Assembly: GCF_000763885.1 (NCBI RefSeq)
Contig: NZ_JRKO01000008.1
Span: 46,132-110,131, forward strand
Length of the DNA stretch: 64,000 bases
Source of the DNA: Paracoccus versutus
GTDB lineage: Bacteria; Pseudomonadota; Alphaproteobacteria; Rhodobacterales; Rhodobacteraceae
Reading direction: 5' to 3'
Below, piece after piece: positions 1-9,424 of the stretch. The notes beneath the pieces are model-generated. The model saw only the letters and a program-made list of their open reading frames with translations. It did no database searches and was not told the DNA's origin. The translations under genes and the position numbers were made by a program. Each line of letters starts with the position of its first letter. Position 1 is the stretch's first letter.

Positions 1-1
1 G

Positions 2-1576
2 ATGGAGACCGCGCGCTGCGAGGCGCTGGGGGCCCGCGACATGCCCGGCGCGCTCAGCAACATCGACGCCAAGCTGGGGCAGGAGGCCGAGCGCAAGGGC
101 TATGGCCAGATCAAGGCCCCGGCCGATGCGCCGCTGGCGGTGGCGGCGGGCTATATCGTGCGGCAGGCGGCGACGGGCCGCGCCCTGCCCTCGGCCGCGC
201 AGCATGTCGCCGACCTGTGGCGCCCCTTCGTCGAGGAACAGGCCGGCGCCGATCTCGATCATGTGGGCGAGGTGCTGGCCGACCAGGCGGCCTTCGCCCG
301 GCTCGCCCGCAAGGTGATCGCCGACCTGGGCTATGGCGACCAGCTGGGCGAAGACCCCGACGAACCGCAGGAGGACGAGGCCGAGGAAAACGCCGAGCAG
401 GACGAGGAGGCCGGCGACAACCAGTCCCGCGACCAGAACCAGGACGACGAGGCCGAGGCCAGCCCCGAGCGCACGCAGGAACAGACCCAGGAAGAGCGCC
501 AGGCCCAGGTCAGCATGGACGACCAGTCCGACGAGGAGCTGGTGGACGAGGCCGAGATGTCCGAGGCCGAGACGCCCCCGGACCTGCCGCCGCAGGTCAG
601 CGAGGCGAGCCCGGATTACCGCGTCTATGCCCAGGAATTCGACGAGGAGATCCGCGCCGAGGATCTGGCCGACCCGGCCGAGCTGGAGCGGCTGCGCGCC
701 TATCTGGACAAGCAGCTGGAACCCCTGCGCGGCGCCGTCTCGCGCCTGGCCAACAAGCTGCAACGGCGCTTGCAGGCACAGCAGAACCGCAGCTGGGAAT
801 TCGACAAGGAAGAGGGCGTGCTGGACGCCGGCCGCCTGGCCCGCGTGGTGGCGAACCCGACGACACCGCTGTCCTTCAAGGTCGAAAAGGACACCGAGTT
901 CCGCGACACCGTGGTGACGCTGCTTCTGGACAATTCGGGCTCGATGCGCGGCCGGCCGATCAGTATCGCCGCGATCTGCGCCGACGTGCTGGCCCGCACG
1001 CTGGAGCGTTCGCAGGTCAAGGTCGAGATCCTGGGCTTCACCACCCGCGCCTGGAAGGGGGGCCAGAGCCGCGAGAAATGGCTGGCCGCGGGCCGGCCGG
1101 CGCAGCCGGGGCGGCTGAACGACCTGCGCCATATCATCTACAAGGGCGCCGATGCGCCCTGGCGGCGGGTGCGCCCGAACCTGGGCCTGATGATGAAAGA
1201 GGGGCTCCTCAAGGAAAACATCGACGGCGAGGCGCTGGAATGGGCGCATCGCCGGCTGTCGCGGCGGCCCGAGGCGCGGCGCATCCTGATGGTGATCTCG
1301 GACGGGGCGCCGGTGGACGATTCGACGCTGTCGGTCAACCCGGCGAATTTCCTGGAAAAGCACCTGCGCGACGTCATCGCGATGATCGAGCGCAAGAAGC
1401 AGGTCGAGCTGCTGGCCATCGGCATCGGCCATGACGTGACCCGCTATTACGAGCGCGCGGTGACGATCACCGATGCCGAGCAGCTGGCCGGCGCCATGAC
1501 CGAACAGCTCGCCGCCCTGTTCGAGGCCGATCCCAGGAAGCGCGCCCGCGCCATGAACCTGCGCCGCGTGGGCTGA
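2..1576 (+). CDS. cobT: Cobaltochelatase subunit CobT, 5'-truncated by window edge
   Basis: CobT is one subunit of the aerobic CobNST cobaltochelatase, which inserts cobalt into hydrogenobyrinate a,c-diamide during cobalamin synthesis, with CobS as the AAA+ partner. The 524 visible residues hold a very acidic Glu/Asp/Gln-rich linker (about residues 117-233) and a C-terminal von Willebrand A domain with the MIDAS motif DNSGSM (about 310-315) and a later ISDGAP motif. The first in-frame ATG at position 2 lies inside the conserved part of the family, which is usually about 100 residues longer, so the true start and probably cobS lie to the left of the window. Another cobalamin gene, cobC, lies 8.6 kb downstream. 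The identification is firm; the start is not in the window. Confidence 0.95.
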   Translation: METARCEALGARDMPGALSNIDAKLGQEAERKGYGQIKAPADAPLAVAAGYIVRQAATGRALPSAAQHVADLWRPFVEEQAGADLDHVGEVLADQAAFARLARKVIADLGYGDQLGEDPDEPQEDEAEENAEQDEEAGDNQSRDQNQDDEAEASPERTQEQTQEERQAQVSMDDQSDEELVDEAEMSEAETPPDLPPQVSEASPDYRVYAQEFDEEIRAEDLADPAELERLRAYLDKQLEPLRGAVSRLANKLQRRLQAQQNRSWEFDKEEGVLDAGRLARVVANPTTPLSFKVEKDTEFRDTVVTLLLDNSGSMRGRPISIAAICADVLARTLERSQVKVEILGFTTRAWKGGQSREKWLAAGRPAQPGRLNDLRHIIYKGADAPWRRVRPNLGLMMKEGLLKENIDGEALEWAHRRLSRRPEARRILMVISDGAPVDDSTLSVNPANFLEKHLRDVIAMIERKKQVELLAIGIGHDVTRYYERAVTITDAEQLAGAMTEQLAALFEADPRKRARAMNLRRVG

Positions 1577-1675
1577 ACCTGTTCTTTCGGGCTGCTTGAA
1601 CTGCCCCGCGTCCCATGCGACCAATTTCGCAGGACCGGGGCCGTTTTTCCGCCTCGCAGGCCAAGGGGCTTTGAC

Positions 1676-2929
1676 GTGCTGAAGATCGGTTTCTTCATTC
1701 CCGAATTTCCGGGCCAGACCCATATCTTCCTGTGGCGCGAACGGCAGGCGCTGGCGGAGCTGGGGATCGAGGCCGAGCTGATCTCGACCCGCCCGCCGCC
1801 GCGCGCCGTCGCCTCGCACAGCTGGGCCGCCGAGGCGCAGGCGCAGACCCGCTACCTGATGCCCCTGGGCGGCGAGGGCCTGGGCATCCTTGCGGAACTC
1901 CTGCGCTCGGGGCCCGCCGGCTGGGCGCGGGGCCTGGGCGCGGCGATGACCGCCGAGGCGCAGGGGCTCAAGGGCCGGCTGCGGATGCTGGCGCTGCTGG
2001 CCATGGGCGCGCGGCTCAAGCGCATCGCCCGCCAGCAGGGCTGGAACCACATCCATGTCCACAGCTGCGCCGACAGCGCCAATATCGCCATGTTCGCCGA
2101 AAGGCTGGGCGGGCCCGGCTACAGCCTGACCCTGCACGGCCCGACGCTGGAGGGCTACGGGCCGAACCAGCGGCAGAAATGGCGCCATGCGCGCTTCGCC
2201 ACCATCATCTCGCAATTGCTGACGCGGGTGGCCGAGCGCGAGATCGGCGCCGACCGCCCGGCGGTGATCAATGTCGCGCCGATGGGCGTCGACCTCGACC
2301 AGATCCGGCGCCAGGCTCCCTGGCAACCGCCCGCGCCGGGCGAGCCGCTGCGCCTGTTCAGCTGCGGCCGGCTGAACGCGGTCAAGGGCCATGACCACCT
2401 GATCCAGACGGTCGCCCTGCTGCGCGCCCGCGGCATCGATACCCGGCTGGAGATCGCCGGCGAGGACGAACAGGGCGGCACCGGCTATCACCGCCAGCTC
2501 GACGCGCTGATCGCGGAAAAGGGGCTCAGCGATGCAGTCACGCTCTTGGGCGCGGTCAACGAAACCTCGGTCCGCGAAGGGCTGGAGCGCGCGCATGTCT
2601 TTGCGTTGGCCAGCCTGAACGAAGGCATCTCGGTCGCGATCATGGAGGCGATGGCGATGGAGATGCCGGTGGTCGTCACCGATGTCGGCGGCAATCACGA
2701 GCTGATCACCTCGGGCCGCGACGCGATCCTGGTGCCCCCCGAACGCCCCGAGGTCATGGCGGACGAAATCGCCCGGCTCCACGCCGATCCCGACGAGGCG
2801 CGGCGGCTGGCGCAGGCCTCCCGCGCCCGCGTCGCTGCCGATTTCCACCACCGCCGCAGCGCCCAGGCGGTGGCCGACGGGCTGGCCCGCACCCTGCCCG
2901 GCGGGCGCGAGGCGCTGGCCCGCGCCTGA
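1676..2929 (+). CDS. Glycosyltransferase family 4 (GT-B fold)
   Basis: Probable retaining GT-B glycosyltransferase of 417 residues, transferring a sugar from a nucleotide-sugar to a surface polysaccharide or lipid acceptor. The N-terminal half begins with the Rossmann-type IGFFIPEFPGQ. The C-terminal half carries the donor-binding E-x7-E region NEGISVAIMEAMAMEMPV (about residue 315 onward), followed by TDVGGNHELI, both typical of GT4. The start is GTG at 1676, the first start codon that yields the family N-terminus. It lies 99 bp after cobT and 27 bp before the aminopeptidase gene. It most resembles WcaL/ExoL-like exopolysaccharide transferases, but no polysaccharide cluster is visible around it, so donor and acceptor cannot be named. 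Confidence 0.85.
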   Translation: MLKIGFFIPEFPGQTHIFLWRERQALAELGIEAELISTRPPPRAVASHSWAAEAQAQTRYLMPLGGEGLGILAELLRSGPAGWARGLGAAMTAEAQGLKGRLRMLALLAMGARLKRIARQQGWNHIHVHSCADSANIAMFAERLGGPGYSLTLHGPTLEGYGPNQRQKWRHARFATIISQLLTRVAEREIGADRPAVINVAPMGVDLDQIRRQAPWQPPAPGEPLRLFSCGRLNAVKGHDHLIQTVALLRARGIDTRLEIAGEDEQGGTGYHRQLDALIAEKGLSDAVTLLGAVNETSVREGLERAHVFALASLNEGISVAIMEAMAMEMPVVVTDVGGNHELITSGRDAILVPPERPEVMADEIARLHADPDEARRLAQASRARVAADFHHRRSAQAVADGLARTLPGGREALARA

Positions 2930-2956
2930 CATCCAGAACAAGACCCAGAGGCAAGC

Positions 2957-4771
2957 ATGCTCCAGACCTATGACAGCCACTCCGATCCCGCCGCGCATCC
3001 GCCCCGGCTGGCGGCGCTGCGCCGCGAACTGGCCGCGCGCAGGCTCGACGGCTTCCTGGTGCCGCGCGCCGACGCCCATCAGGGCGAATATGTCGCGGCG
3101 CGGGATGCGCGGCTGGCCTGGCTGACCGGATTTACCGGCAGCGCCGGCTTCTGCATCGTCACGCCCGACCGCGCCGGCGTGTTCATCGACGGCCGCTATC
3201 GCGTGCAGGTCAAGGCCCAGGTGGACCCAGCGCATTTCACCCCGGTGCCCTGGCCGGAGACGAAACCCGCCGACTGGCTGCGCGAGGCCCTGCCCGAGGG
3301 CGGGCGCATCGGCTACGACCCTTGGCTGCACACGCGGCGCGAGATCCGCGAGATGGAAAAGGGCTTGGCCGGCTCGGGCATCGCGCTGATCGCGCTCGAC
3401 ACGAACCCGGTCGATGCGATCTGGACCGACCAGCCCGAGGCGCCGGTGGGCGCGGTCCGCCTCTGGCCCGACGCGATCGCAGGCGAAACCGCGGCCGAAA
3501 AACGCGCCCGCATCGCCCGCGCGCTGCGCGATGCCGGACAGCAGGCAGCGGTGCTGACCCTGCCCGATTCGGTGTCGTGGCTGCTGAACATCCGTGGCGC
3601 CGACGTGCCGAAGAACCCGGTGGTGCAAGGCTTCGCCATCATCGAGGAGAACGGCCATGTCGCCGTCTTCACCAACCCGGCCAAGTTCGGCGCGGAGGTG
3701 CGGGCGGCGCTTGGCAATGCGGTCTCGATCCTGCCGCTCGATGCGCTGACCCCGGCGCTGACCAACCTGGCCGGCCCGGTGCGGGTCGACCCCGCCAGCG
3801 CGCCCGAGCAGGTGTTCGCGCTGATCGAAAGCATGAAGACCCCCATCGCCGAAGCCCCGGATCCGGTGATCCTGCCGAAAGCGCGCAAGAACGCGGCCGA
3901 GATCGCCGGGATGCGCGCCGCCCATCTGCAGGACGGCGCCGCGGTGACGGAACTGCTGTGCTGGCTCGACGCCCGCGCACCGCATCTGGACGCCGAGCCG
4001 CTGACCGAGATCGACGTGGCCACCAAGCTCGAGGAATTGCGCGTGGCGCGCGGCATCCTCGACATCAGCTTCGACACCATCGCGGCCACCGGCCCGCATG
4101 CCGCGATCCCGCATTACCATGTCGACCGGCAAAGCAACCTGTGCATCCTGCCCGGCCATGTGCTGCTGGTCGATTCCGGCGGGCAATATGCCAACGGCAC
4201 CACCGACATCACCCGCACCCTGCCGATGGGCCCGGTCGATCCGGCGGTGCGGCGGCCCTATACCCGCGTGCTTCAGGGCATGATCGCGCTGTCGCGGGTG
4301 CAGTTCCCCAAGGGCCTCGCGGGCTGCCATATCGACGCGCTGGCCCGCGCGCCGCTGTGGTCCGAGGGCATGGATTACGACCACGGCACCGGGCACGGCG
4401 TCGGCGCCGGCCTTTCGGTGCATGAGGGGCCGGTCAGGATCTCGCGCATCTCGGACATCCCGCTGGCCCCCGGCATGATCCTGTCGAACGAGCCCGGCTA
4501 TTACCGCGAGGGCGGCTTCGGCATCCGCATCGAGAACCTGATCGTGGTCGAGGAACAGGGCAGCCCCGACGGGCGCGAGATGCTGGGCTTCGAGACCCTG
4601 ACCTTCGCCCCGATCGACCGTCGCCTCATCGAGCCCGGCCTGCTCGCCCCGGCCGAGATCGCCTGGCTCGACGCCTATCATGCGCAGGTCCGGGAGAAGA
4701 TCTCGCCCCTGGTCGCGGGCGAGGTGCGGGATTGGCTGTCGCTGGCGACGCGACCGCTGGGCAGCGCCTGA
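2957..4771 (+). CDS. Xaa-Pro aminopeptidase, M24B, three-domain type
   Basis: Metallopeptidase that removes an N-terminal residue preceding proline; probably cytosolic, as no signal peptide is seen. At 604 residues it matches the long, three-domain form (two creatinase-like N-domains plus the pita-bread catalytic domain). The dinuclear metal ligands are visible: Asp406 and Asp417 in the DSGGQY..TTD segment, His480 in HGTGHGVG, Glu512 in NEPGYY and Glu526 in IRIENL, so the enzyme should be active. The start ATG at 2957 follows AGAGGCAAGC. The gene converges on the DUF475 gene; the 168-bp interval holds three copies of a dispersed short repeat. Confidence 0.93.
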   Translation: MLQTYDSHSDPAAHPPRLAALRRELAARRLDGFLVPRADAHQGEYVAARDARLAWLTGFTGSAGFCIVTPDRAGVFIDGRYRVQVKAQVDPAHFTPVPWPETKPADWLREALPEGGRIGYDPWLHTRREIREMEKGLAGSGIALIALDTNPVDAIWTDQPEAPVGAVRLWPDAIAGETAAEKRARIARALRDAGQQAAVLTLPDSVSWLLNIRGADVPKNPVVQGFAIIEENGHVAVFTNPAKFGAEVRAALGNAVSILPLDALTPALTNLAGPVRVDPASAPEQVFALIESMKTPIAEAPDPVILPKARKNAAEIAGMRAAHLQDGAAVTELLCWLDARAPHLDAEPLTEIDVATKLEELRVARGILDISFDTIAATGPHAAIPHYHVDRQSNLCILPGHVLLVDSGGQYANGTTDITRTLPMGPVDPAVRRPYTRVLQGMIALSRVQFPKGLAGCHIDALARAPLWSEGMDYDHGTGHGVGAGLSVHEGPVRISRISDIPLAPGMILSNEPGYYREGGFGIRIENLIVVEEQGSPDGREMLGFETLTFAPIDRRLIEPGLLAPAEIAWLDAYHAQVREKISPLVAGEVRDWLSLATRPLGSA

Positions 4772-4787
4772 CACCTGGCGCCGTTCA

Positions 4788-4932
4788 CCGTGTCCCAAAT
4801 GCTCTCCGGACGGCGCCGGCCGCGCCGCCCGGCGCGATGGGACGCCGCGGCCGCGACTTCTCTGTTCCCCAAATACTCCGGCAACCGCGCCCCTGGGCCC
4901 TGTCGCATGGGTATTTGGAAAACGGAAAGAAC
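4788..4932. repeat. Three copies of a dispersed TATTTG-core repeat in a convergent intergenic region
   Basis: Copies lie at 4788-4809 (minus, degenerate), 4857-4881 (minus) and 4904-4932 (plus). Each fits, loosely, CATGGGTATTTGnngAACnnAGAAG. The same element recurs at 35267, 35329, 60971, 61035 and 63704. Here it fills the gap between two convergent genes. A role in transcription termination or mRNA 3'-end structure is inferred from position only. Confidence 0.6.
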
Positions 4933-4939
4933 GGCGAAC

Positions 4940-5986
4940 TCAGCCCTGTGGGTGGCGGCGGCGCCAGGCCAGCGAGCTGAGGAAGGCCATGCCGATGAAG
5001 CAGGCGCCCAGCAGGCCGGTGACCACTTCCGGGATCGGCCTCAGGGTCTGGACGAACATCAGGATCGACAGCACGAAGATCGACCAGAAGGCACCGTGTT
5101 CGAGATAGCGGAAGGCGGCCAGCGTGCCGCGCTCGACCAGCATCACCGTCATCGAGCGCACATACATCGCGCCGATGCCAAGGCCGATGGCGATCAGGAA
5201 CAGGTTCTGGGTCAGCGCGAAGGCACCGATCACCCCGTCGAAGCTGAAGGACGCGTCCAGCACCTCGAGATAGAGGAAGGCGCCGAAGCCGCCGCGCGCC
5301 ATGTCGGCATGCCGGGGGGCGCCGCCCCAGCGGTCCAGGACATGGCCGAGCATGTCCACCAGCAGATAGGTGATCACCCCCCAGATCGCGGCGATGATGA
5401 AGGCATGCTCCTTTTCCGCCGGCAGCTGGCCCACGATCACCAGCATGCAGATCAGCACGAAGCCGACCTCCATGCCGCGGATCTCGCCCAGCTTGCGCAG
5501 CGCGGCCTCGACGCCCTTGATCCAGTCCACGTCCTTGGCCTCGTCGAAGAAATAGTTCAGCGCCACCAGCATCAGGAACGAGCCGCCGAAGGCCGCGATG
5601 GGCAGGTGCGCCTCGTGGATGATGCGGGAATATTCCTGCGGCTGGGTGGCGGCGAGGCGCAGCGCCTCCCATGGCGCCAGATGGGCGGCGATCACCACGA
5701 CCAGCAGCGGAAAGATCACCCGCATGCCGAAGACCGCGATCAGGATGCCCCAGGTCAGGAAGCGGCGCTGCCATTTCGGCACCATCTGCTTGAGCTTGTT
5801 GGCATTGACGATGGCATTGTCGAAGCTGAGCGAGATCTCCAGCACCGCCAGGATGCCGGCGATCAGGAAGAAGGCCAGCGCCCCCGAGCCGGTGCCATGG
5901 TATTCCCAGCCCAGGAAGGCGGCGAGCGCCAGTCCCGCGCCGGTGACGATGAAGGGCCAGGTCATGTAGCTGAGGGTCGATCTCAT
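4940..5986 (-). CDS. DUF475 family integral membrane protein
   Basis: Polytopic inner-membrane protein of about 348 residues with multiple hydrophobic helices and the signature segment LEISLSFDNAIVNANKLKQM near the N-terminus. That segment relates the family (PF04332) distantly to TerC/YkoY-type transporters, whose acidic intramembrane motif has been linked to metal ion efflux. Two starts are possible: ATG at 6001 and ATG at 5986. The second has a GGGGAA Shine-Dalgarno a few bases upstream and leads directly into the first membrane helix, so it is preferred. It follows the disrupted glycerate kinase on the same strand. The substrate is unknown; metal transport would be an inference from the fold alone. 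Confidence 0.85.
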   Translation of the reverse strand: MRSTLSYMTWPFIVTGAGLALAAFLGWEYHGTGSGALAFFLIAGILAVLEISLSFDNAIVNANKLKQMVPKWQRRFLTWGILIAVFGMRVIFPLLVVVIAAHLAPWEALRLAATQPQEYSRIIHEAHLPIAAFGGSFLMLVALNYFFDEAKDVDWIKGVEAALRKLGEIRGMEVGFVLICMLVIVGQLPAEKEHAFIIAAIWGVITYLLVDMLGHVLDRWGGAPRHADMARGGFGAFLYLEVLDASFSFDGVIGAFALTQNLFLIAIGLGIGAMYVRSMTVMLVERGTLAAFRYLEHGAFWSIFVLSILMFVQTLRPIPEVVTGLLGACFIGMAFLSSLAWRRRHPQG

Positions 5987-6100
5987 GGGGTTCCCCGTCA
6001 TGCGGCTCGTGCCCTTCGGTCTTAGGCCCTGCCGGAGGGACGGGCAAGGCGGGCGGGCGCAGGGCAGCCTTGCGCGCGGCCCAGGGCGCAACCCGTGCTT

Positions 6101-7295
6101 TCAGCCGCGCACCAGCACCGCCAGGTCGGCGACATTGGTGCCGGTGGCGCCCGTTAGCACCAGCGCATCGCCCGCCGCCAGCGCCGGGGTCGAATCGTTC
6201 CTGGCCAGCGCCGCCGCTGGGTCGATGCCGCCCGCCCGGATCGCGGCCGGCGTGCCGGCGCCGACCAGCCCGCCCGCCGCCTCGCCCGGACCGTCGCGCC
6301 CGTCGCTGCCGACCGCGGCAAAGGCCCAGCCGAAATTCACCGGCTGCGCCTCGGCCAGCAGCGCGAGCCGCAGGGCCAGTTCCTGGTTGCGCCCGCCCAT
6401 GCCGTCGCCGACCAGCCTGACCGTGGTCTCGCCGCCGAAGGCCAGCGCCTGGCCCGGCCGCAACCCCGGCGCCAGGGCCCAGATCGCCCGCGCGCAATCC
6501 TGCACGTCGCCCGCAAGCGGCAAGGGCGCCGGATCGGCCCCGGCCGCGACCATGGCCGCGACCAAAAGCGCGTTCGAGCCGATGAGGATGTTGCGGGCCG
6601 GCGGCAGGGCGCGGCGGTCCTCGGGCTGCCGCAGCACCGCCCGCGCCACCTCGGGCAACCGCTCCCAGATGCCCAGCCTGCGCGCCAGGTCGGCGGCCTC
6701 GGCCCGCGTGCCGACCGGCGCCACCGTCGGCCCCGAGGCGATCACCTGCAGGTCGTCCCCCGGAACGTCGGACAGGATCAGCGCCGCGACCGGCGCCCGC
6801 GACAGCCGCCGCCCTTCAGCCGCGACAGCCCCTGCCGGATCAGGTTGACCTGCGCAATATCGGCGCCCGAGGCCAAGAGCAGCCGGTTCACCGCCTGCTT
6901 GTCGGCCAGCGTCAAGCCGGCAGCATGGCCGAGCCCCCGCCCGAGATCAGCGCCAGCACCCGGTCCTGCGGCCGGGCCGAGGAAAGCCGGGCGATCACCG
7001 CCTCGGCCGCCGCCACGCCATCGGCATCGGGCTGCGGATGGCCCGCACGCATGACCCGCGCCCCGGCCAGCGCCGCGTCGTTGCCGGCATTGGTCACCGC
7101 CAGCGCCTCGGCGCCCGGCAGCGCCGCCTGGGTCATGGCGCGGGCGGCCTTGCCGACGGCGATCACCCGCCAGCGCCCGCCCGGTCCCGGCGGATCGGCC
7201 AGCACCCCGGCCATGGCCCGCGCCACGGCAGCCGCAGGATCGGCGGCGGCGATGCCGGCGCGAACCAGCACCATGGCGCGCACGCCTGGCGCCAT
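6101..7295 (-). pseudogene. Glycerate 2-kinase (MOFRL family), disrupted by two frameshifts
   Basis: Translation in three successive frames gives a MOFRL-type glycerate kinase: the N-domain from ATG 7295 through ALISGGGSAMLP, a middle segment beginning GLTLADKQAVN, and the C-terminal MOFRL domain beginning ILSDVPGDD. The first break, near 6912, puts a stop immediately after AMLPA; compared with the family it looks like a loss of about 13 bases covering the usual PAEG. The second, near 6805-6813, is a one-base loss in GGCGGCGG, where GGCGGGCGG would restore the frame. The gene starts inside the TGATG overlap with the hydroxyacid dehydrogenase, so it was coupled to it. It is either a real pseudogene or a GC-rich sequencing problem; two independent lesions favour decay. 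Confidence 0.8.
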
Positions 7296-8245
7296 CAGTT
7301 CACCCGGTCGGGCAACGCCTGCCCCTCGGCAAAGGCGACCAGGTTGTTCAGCGCCCGCATCGCCATGGCGGTGCGCACCTCCTCGGCCGCGGTGCCCAGA
7401 TGCGGCAACAGGGTCACGTTCTCCATGGCGCAAAGCGCGGGCGCCACCTTCGGCTCGAACTCGTAGACGTCGAGCCCGGCCCCGGCGATCCGGCCCTGTG
7501 CCAGGGCCTGGACCAGCGCCGCCTCTTCGACCACGTCGCCGCGGGCGATATTGACCAGGTATGAGCGCGGCCCCAGCCGCTCCAGCTCATGCGCGCCGAT
7601 CATGTGCCGGGTCTCGGCCCCGCCCGGCACGGCGACGACGGCGAAATCCGACTGCGCCAGCAGCTCGTCCAGGTCGGCCACCTGCCGGGCCGGGAAGTCC
7701 AGCGACGAGACCACCGAGCGGTTGTGGAACAGCACCTCCATGCCGAAGCCGAAATGGCAGCGCCGGGCGATGGCCTTGCCGATGCGGCCCATGCCGATGA
7801 TGCCGACGGTGCAGCCGGTGACATGGCGGCCCAGCAGCTGCGTCGGCTCCCAGCCGGTCCATGCGCCGCGGCGCAACAGCCGCTCGCCCTCGCCCGCCCG
7901 GCGCGCGGTCATCAGGATCAGGGTCAGGGCGATGTCCGCCGTGGCCTCGGTCACCGCATCCGGGGTGTTGGTCACGGCGATGCCGGCCGCCGCGGCCGCC
8001 GCCACGTCGATATGATTGTAGCCGGCGCCGAAATTCGCCAGCAGGCGGCAGCGCGGCCGGGCCTGGAAGGCCTCGGCGGTGAAGCGGTCGCCCAGGGTCG
8101 GCATGATCGCGTCGTAATCGGCCAGGGCCTGCGCCGCCTCCTCGACGCTCAAGCCGTCCCGGCGGTCCAGGATCTCGGTCTCGAACCGGGCCGACAGCGC
8201 ATGTTCCGCCGCCTGCGTCATGCGGCGCGTCACCAGAAGCTTCAT
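7295..8245 (-). CDS. D-2-hydroxyacid dehydrogenase (glyoxylate/hydroxypyruvate reductase type)
   Basis: NAD(P)H-dependent reductase of 316 residues that probably reduces glyoxylate or hydroxypyruvate to glycolate or D-glycerate in the cytosol. The Rossmann motif is GIIGMGRIGKAIA. The catalytic triad of the family is seen as Arg in NIARGDVVEE, Glu in YEFEPKV and His in LLPHLGTA. The start ATG 8245 overlaps the csaA stop (TGATG), and its own stop overlaps the start of the glycerate kinase gene. That neighbour, which would phosphorylate the glycerate product, supports a hydroxypyruvate/glyoxylate role. The exact substrate and cofactor preference are not decided by the sequence. Confidence 0.9.
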   Translation of the reverse strand: MKLLVTRRMTQAAEHALSARFETEILDRRDGLSVEEAAQALADYDAIMPTLGDRFTAEAFQARPRCRLLANFGAGYNHIDVAAAAAAGIAVTNTPDAVTEATADIALTLILMTARRAGEGERLLRRGAWTGWEPTQLLGRHVTGCTVGIIGMGRIGKAIARRCHFGFGMEVLFHNRSVVSSLDFPARQVADLDELLAQSDFAVVAVPGGAETRHMIGAHELERLGPRSYLVNIARGDVVEEAALVQALAQGRIAGAGLDVYEFEPKVAPALCAMENVTLLPHLGTAAEEVRTAMAMRALNNLVAFAEGQALPDRVN

Positions 8246-8586
8246 CAATACATCCTCCCCCCGTCCGGCACCTCGCGTTCGGGACCGATCAGCACCACCT
8301 CGCCATCGGCGTCGGGCAGGCCCAGCACCAGCACCTCGGACATGAAGGGGCCGATCTGGCGGGGCGGGAAATTCACCACCGCCAGCACCTGCCGGCCGAT
8401 CAGTTCCTCGGGCGCATAATGCCGGGTGATCTGGGCCGAACTCTTGCGGGCGCCGATCTCGGGCCCGAAATCCAGCCACAGCTTGAAGGCCGGGCGCCGC
8501 GCCTCGGGGAATGGCTCGGCACGGGTGATGCGGCCGACGCGGATCTCGACCCTTTCGAAATCCGCCCAGGCGATCTGGCCGCTCAT
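8245..8586 (-). CDS. csaA: tRNA-binding domain protein CsaA
   Basis: Small (113 residues) OB-fold protein made of one tRNA-binding domain like that of MetRS-beta and Trbp111. The segment FERVEIRVGRITRAEPFPEA and the later VVNFPPRQIGPFMSEVL are typical of CsaA, a dimeric protein reported to have chaperone and export-related activity in Bacillus. It sits between proC (4-nt ATGA overlap at its start) and the hydroxyacid dehydrogenase gene (TGATG at its end), so it is translated as part of this operon. The role in this organism is not known; RNA binding is inferred from the fold. Confidence 0.9.
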   Translation of the reverse strand: MSGQIAWADFERVEIRVGRITRAEPFPEARRPAFKLWLDFGPEIGARKSSAQITRHYAPEELIGRQVLAVVNFPPRQIGPFMSEVLVLGLPDADGEVVLIGPEREVPDGGRMY

Positions 8587-9386
8587 CGGCCCAGCTCCCG
8601 CCCCCGCTCGGCTGCCGCGGCGACGGTGCGGCGCATCAGCGGCGGCAGGCCGGTCTCGGGGTCCATCAGCTCGCGAAGCCCCGCCGCCGTGGTCCCGCCG
8701 GGCGAGGTCACGGCCTCGCGCAGCTTGGCCGGATCCTCGTCCTCATGCACGGCCAGCGCGCCCGCCCCGGCCACGGTCGCCCGCGCCAGTTCCAGCGCCA
8801 GCGCCGGCGAAAGCCCCTCGGCCGCGCCCGCCGCGGCCATGGCCTCGATCATGTGAAACACATAGGCGGGCCCCGAGCCGGAAAGCGCCGTCACCGCATC
8901 CATCTGATCCTCGCCCTCCAGCCGCACCACGCGGCCGACGGCGGACAGCAGCGCCTCGGCCAGGGCCATCTCGGCCTCGCCGGCCCTGGCGTTGCCGATG
9001 ATGGCGGTGATGCCCTGGCCGATGGCCGCCGGCGTGTTCGGCATGGCGCGCACGATCGGCGCCGCCGGAAAGGCCGCCTCATAGGCGCCCAGCGTCACCC
9101 CCGCCGCGACCGAGATGACCAGCGTCCCCGCCCCGACCGACAGCCGCGGCAGCACATCCGCCATCATCTGCGGCTTGACGGCGATCACCAGCACGGCGGG
9201 CGCCTCGGGCAATTCTCCGTTGATCCAAATACCCAGACCCGACAGCTCCGCCCGCGGCTGGGGGTCCACCACATGCACCGCCCGCGCCGCCAGCCCGTTC
9301 TTCAGCCAGCCGTCCAGCAGCGCGCCGCCCATGCGGCCGCAGCCGACCAGCACCAGCCCGCGCGCATTCAGATCCGAGAAATCCAT
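8583..9386 (-). CDS. proC: Pyrroline-5-carboxylate reductase
   Basis: Last step of proline synthesis: NAD(P)H-dependent reduction of 1-pyrroline-5-carboxylate. The 267-residue protein has the N-terminal dinucleotide fold LVLVGCGRMGGALLDGWL and the C-terminal dimer domain with ALSGSGPAYVF and the family signature around TVAGAGALAVHEDEDPAKLREAVTSPGGTT. ATG 9386 is chosen because it places the Rossmann motif near the N-terminus; the longer reading frame upstream is not conserved in kind. It is 38 bp after ybjN and overlaps csaA by ATGA. Confidence 0.95.
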   Translation of the reverse strand: MDFSDLNARGLVLVGCGRMGGALLDGWLKNGLAARAVHVVDPQPRAELSGLGIWINGELPEAPAVLVIAVKPQMMADVLPRLSVGAGTLVISVAAGVTLGAYEAAFPAAPIVRAMPNTPAAIGQGITAIIGNARAGEAEMALAEALLSAVGRVVRLEGEDQMDAVTALSGSGPAYVFHMIEAMAAAGAAEGLSPALALELARATVAGAGALAVHEDEDPAKLREAVTSPGGTTAAGLRELMDPETGLPPLMRRTVAAAAERGRELGR

Positions 9387-9424
9387 GTCCTGCCCCCTGA
9401 CTTGGCCCGCGCAAAGGCGGGAAT

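Noticed and set aside
4810..4856. GC-rich palindromic stretch as an intrinsic terminator after the aminopeptidase gene
   Set aside because: Several short GC palindromes overlap, but no single stem is convincing and there is no T-run.
9225..9240. CCAAATACCCAG inside proC, resembling the dispersed repeat
   Set aside because: Only the core matches, it lies in conserved coding sequence and lacks the AAC..AGAAG part.
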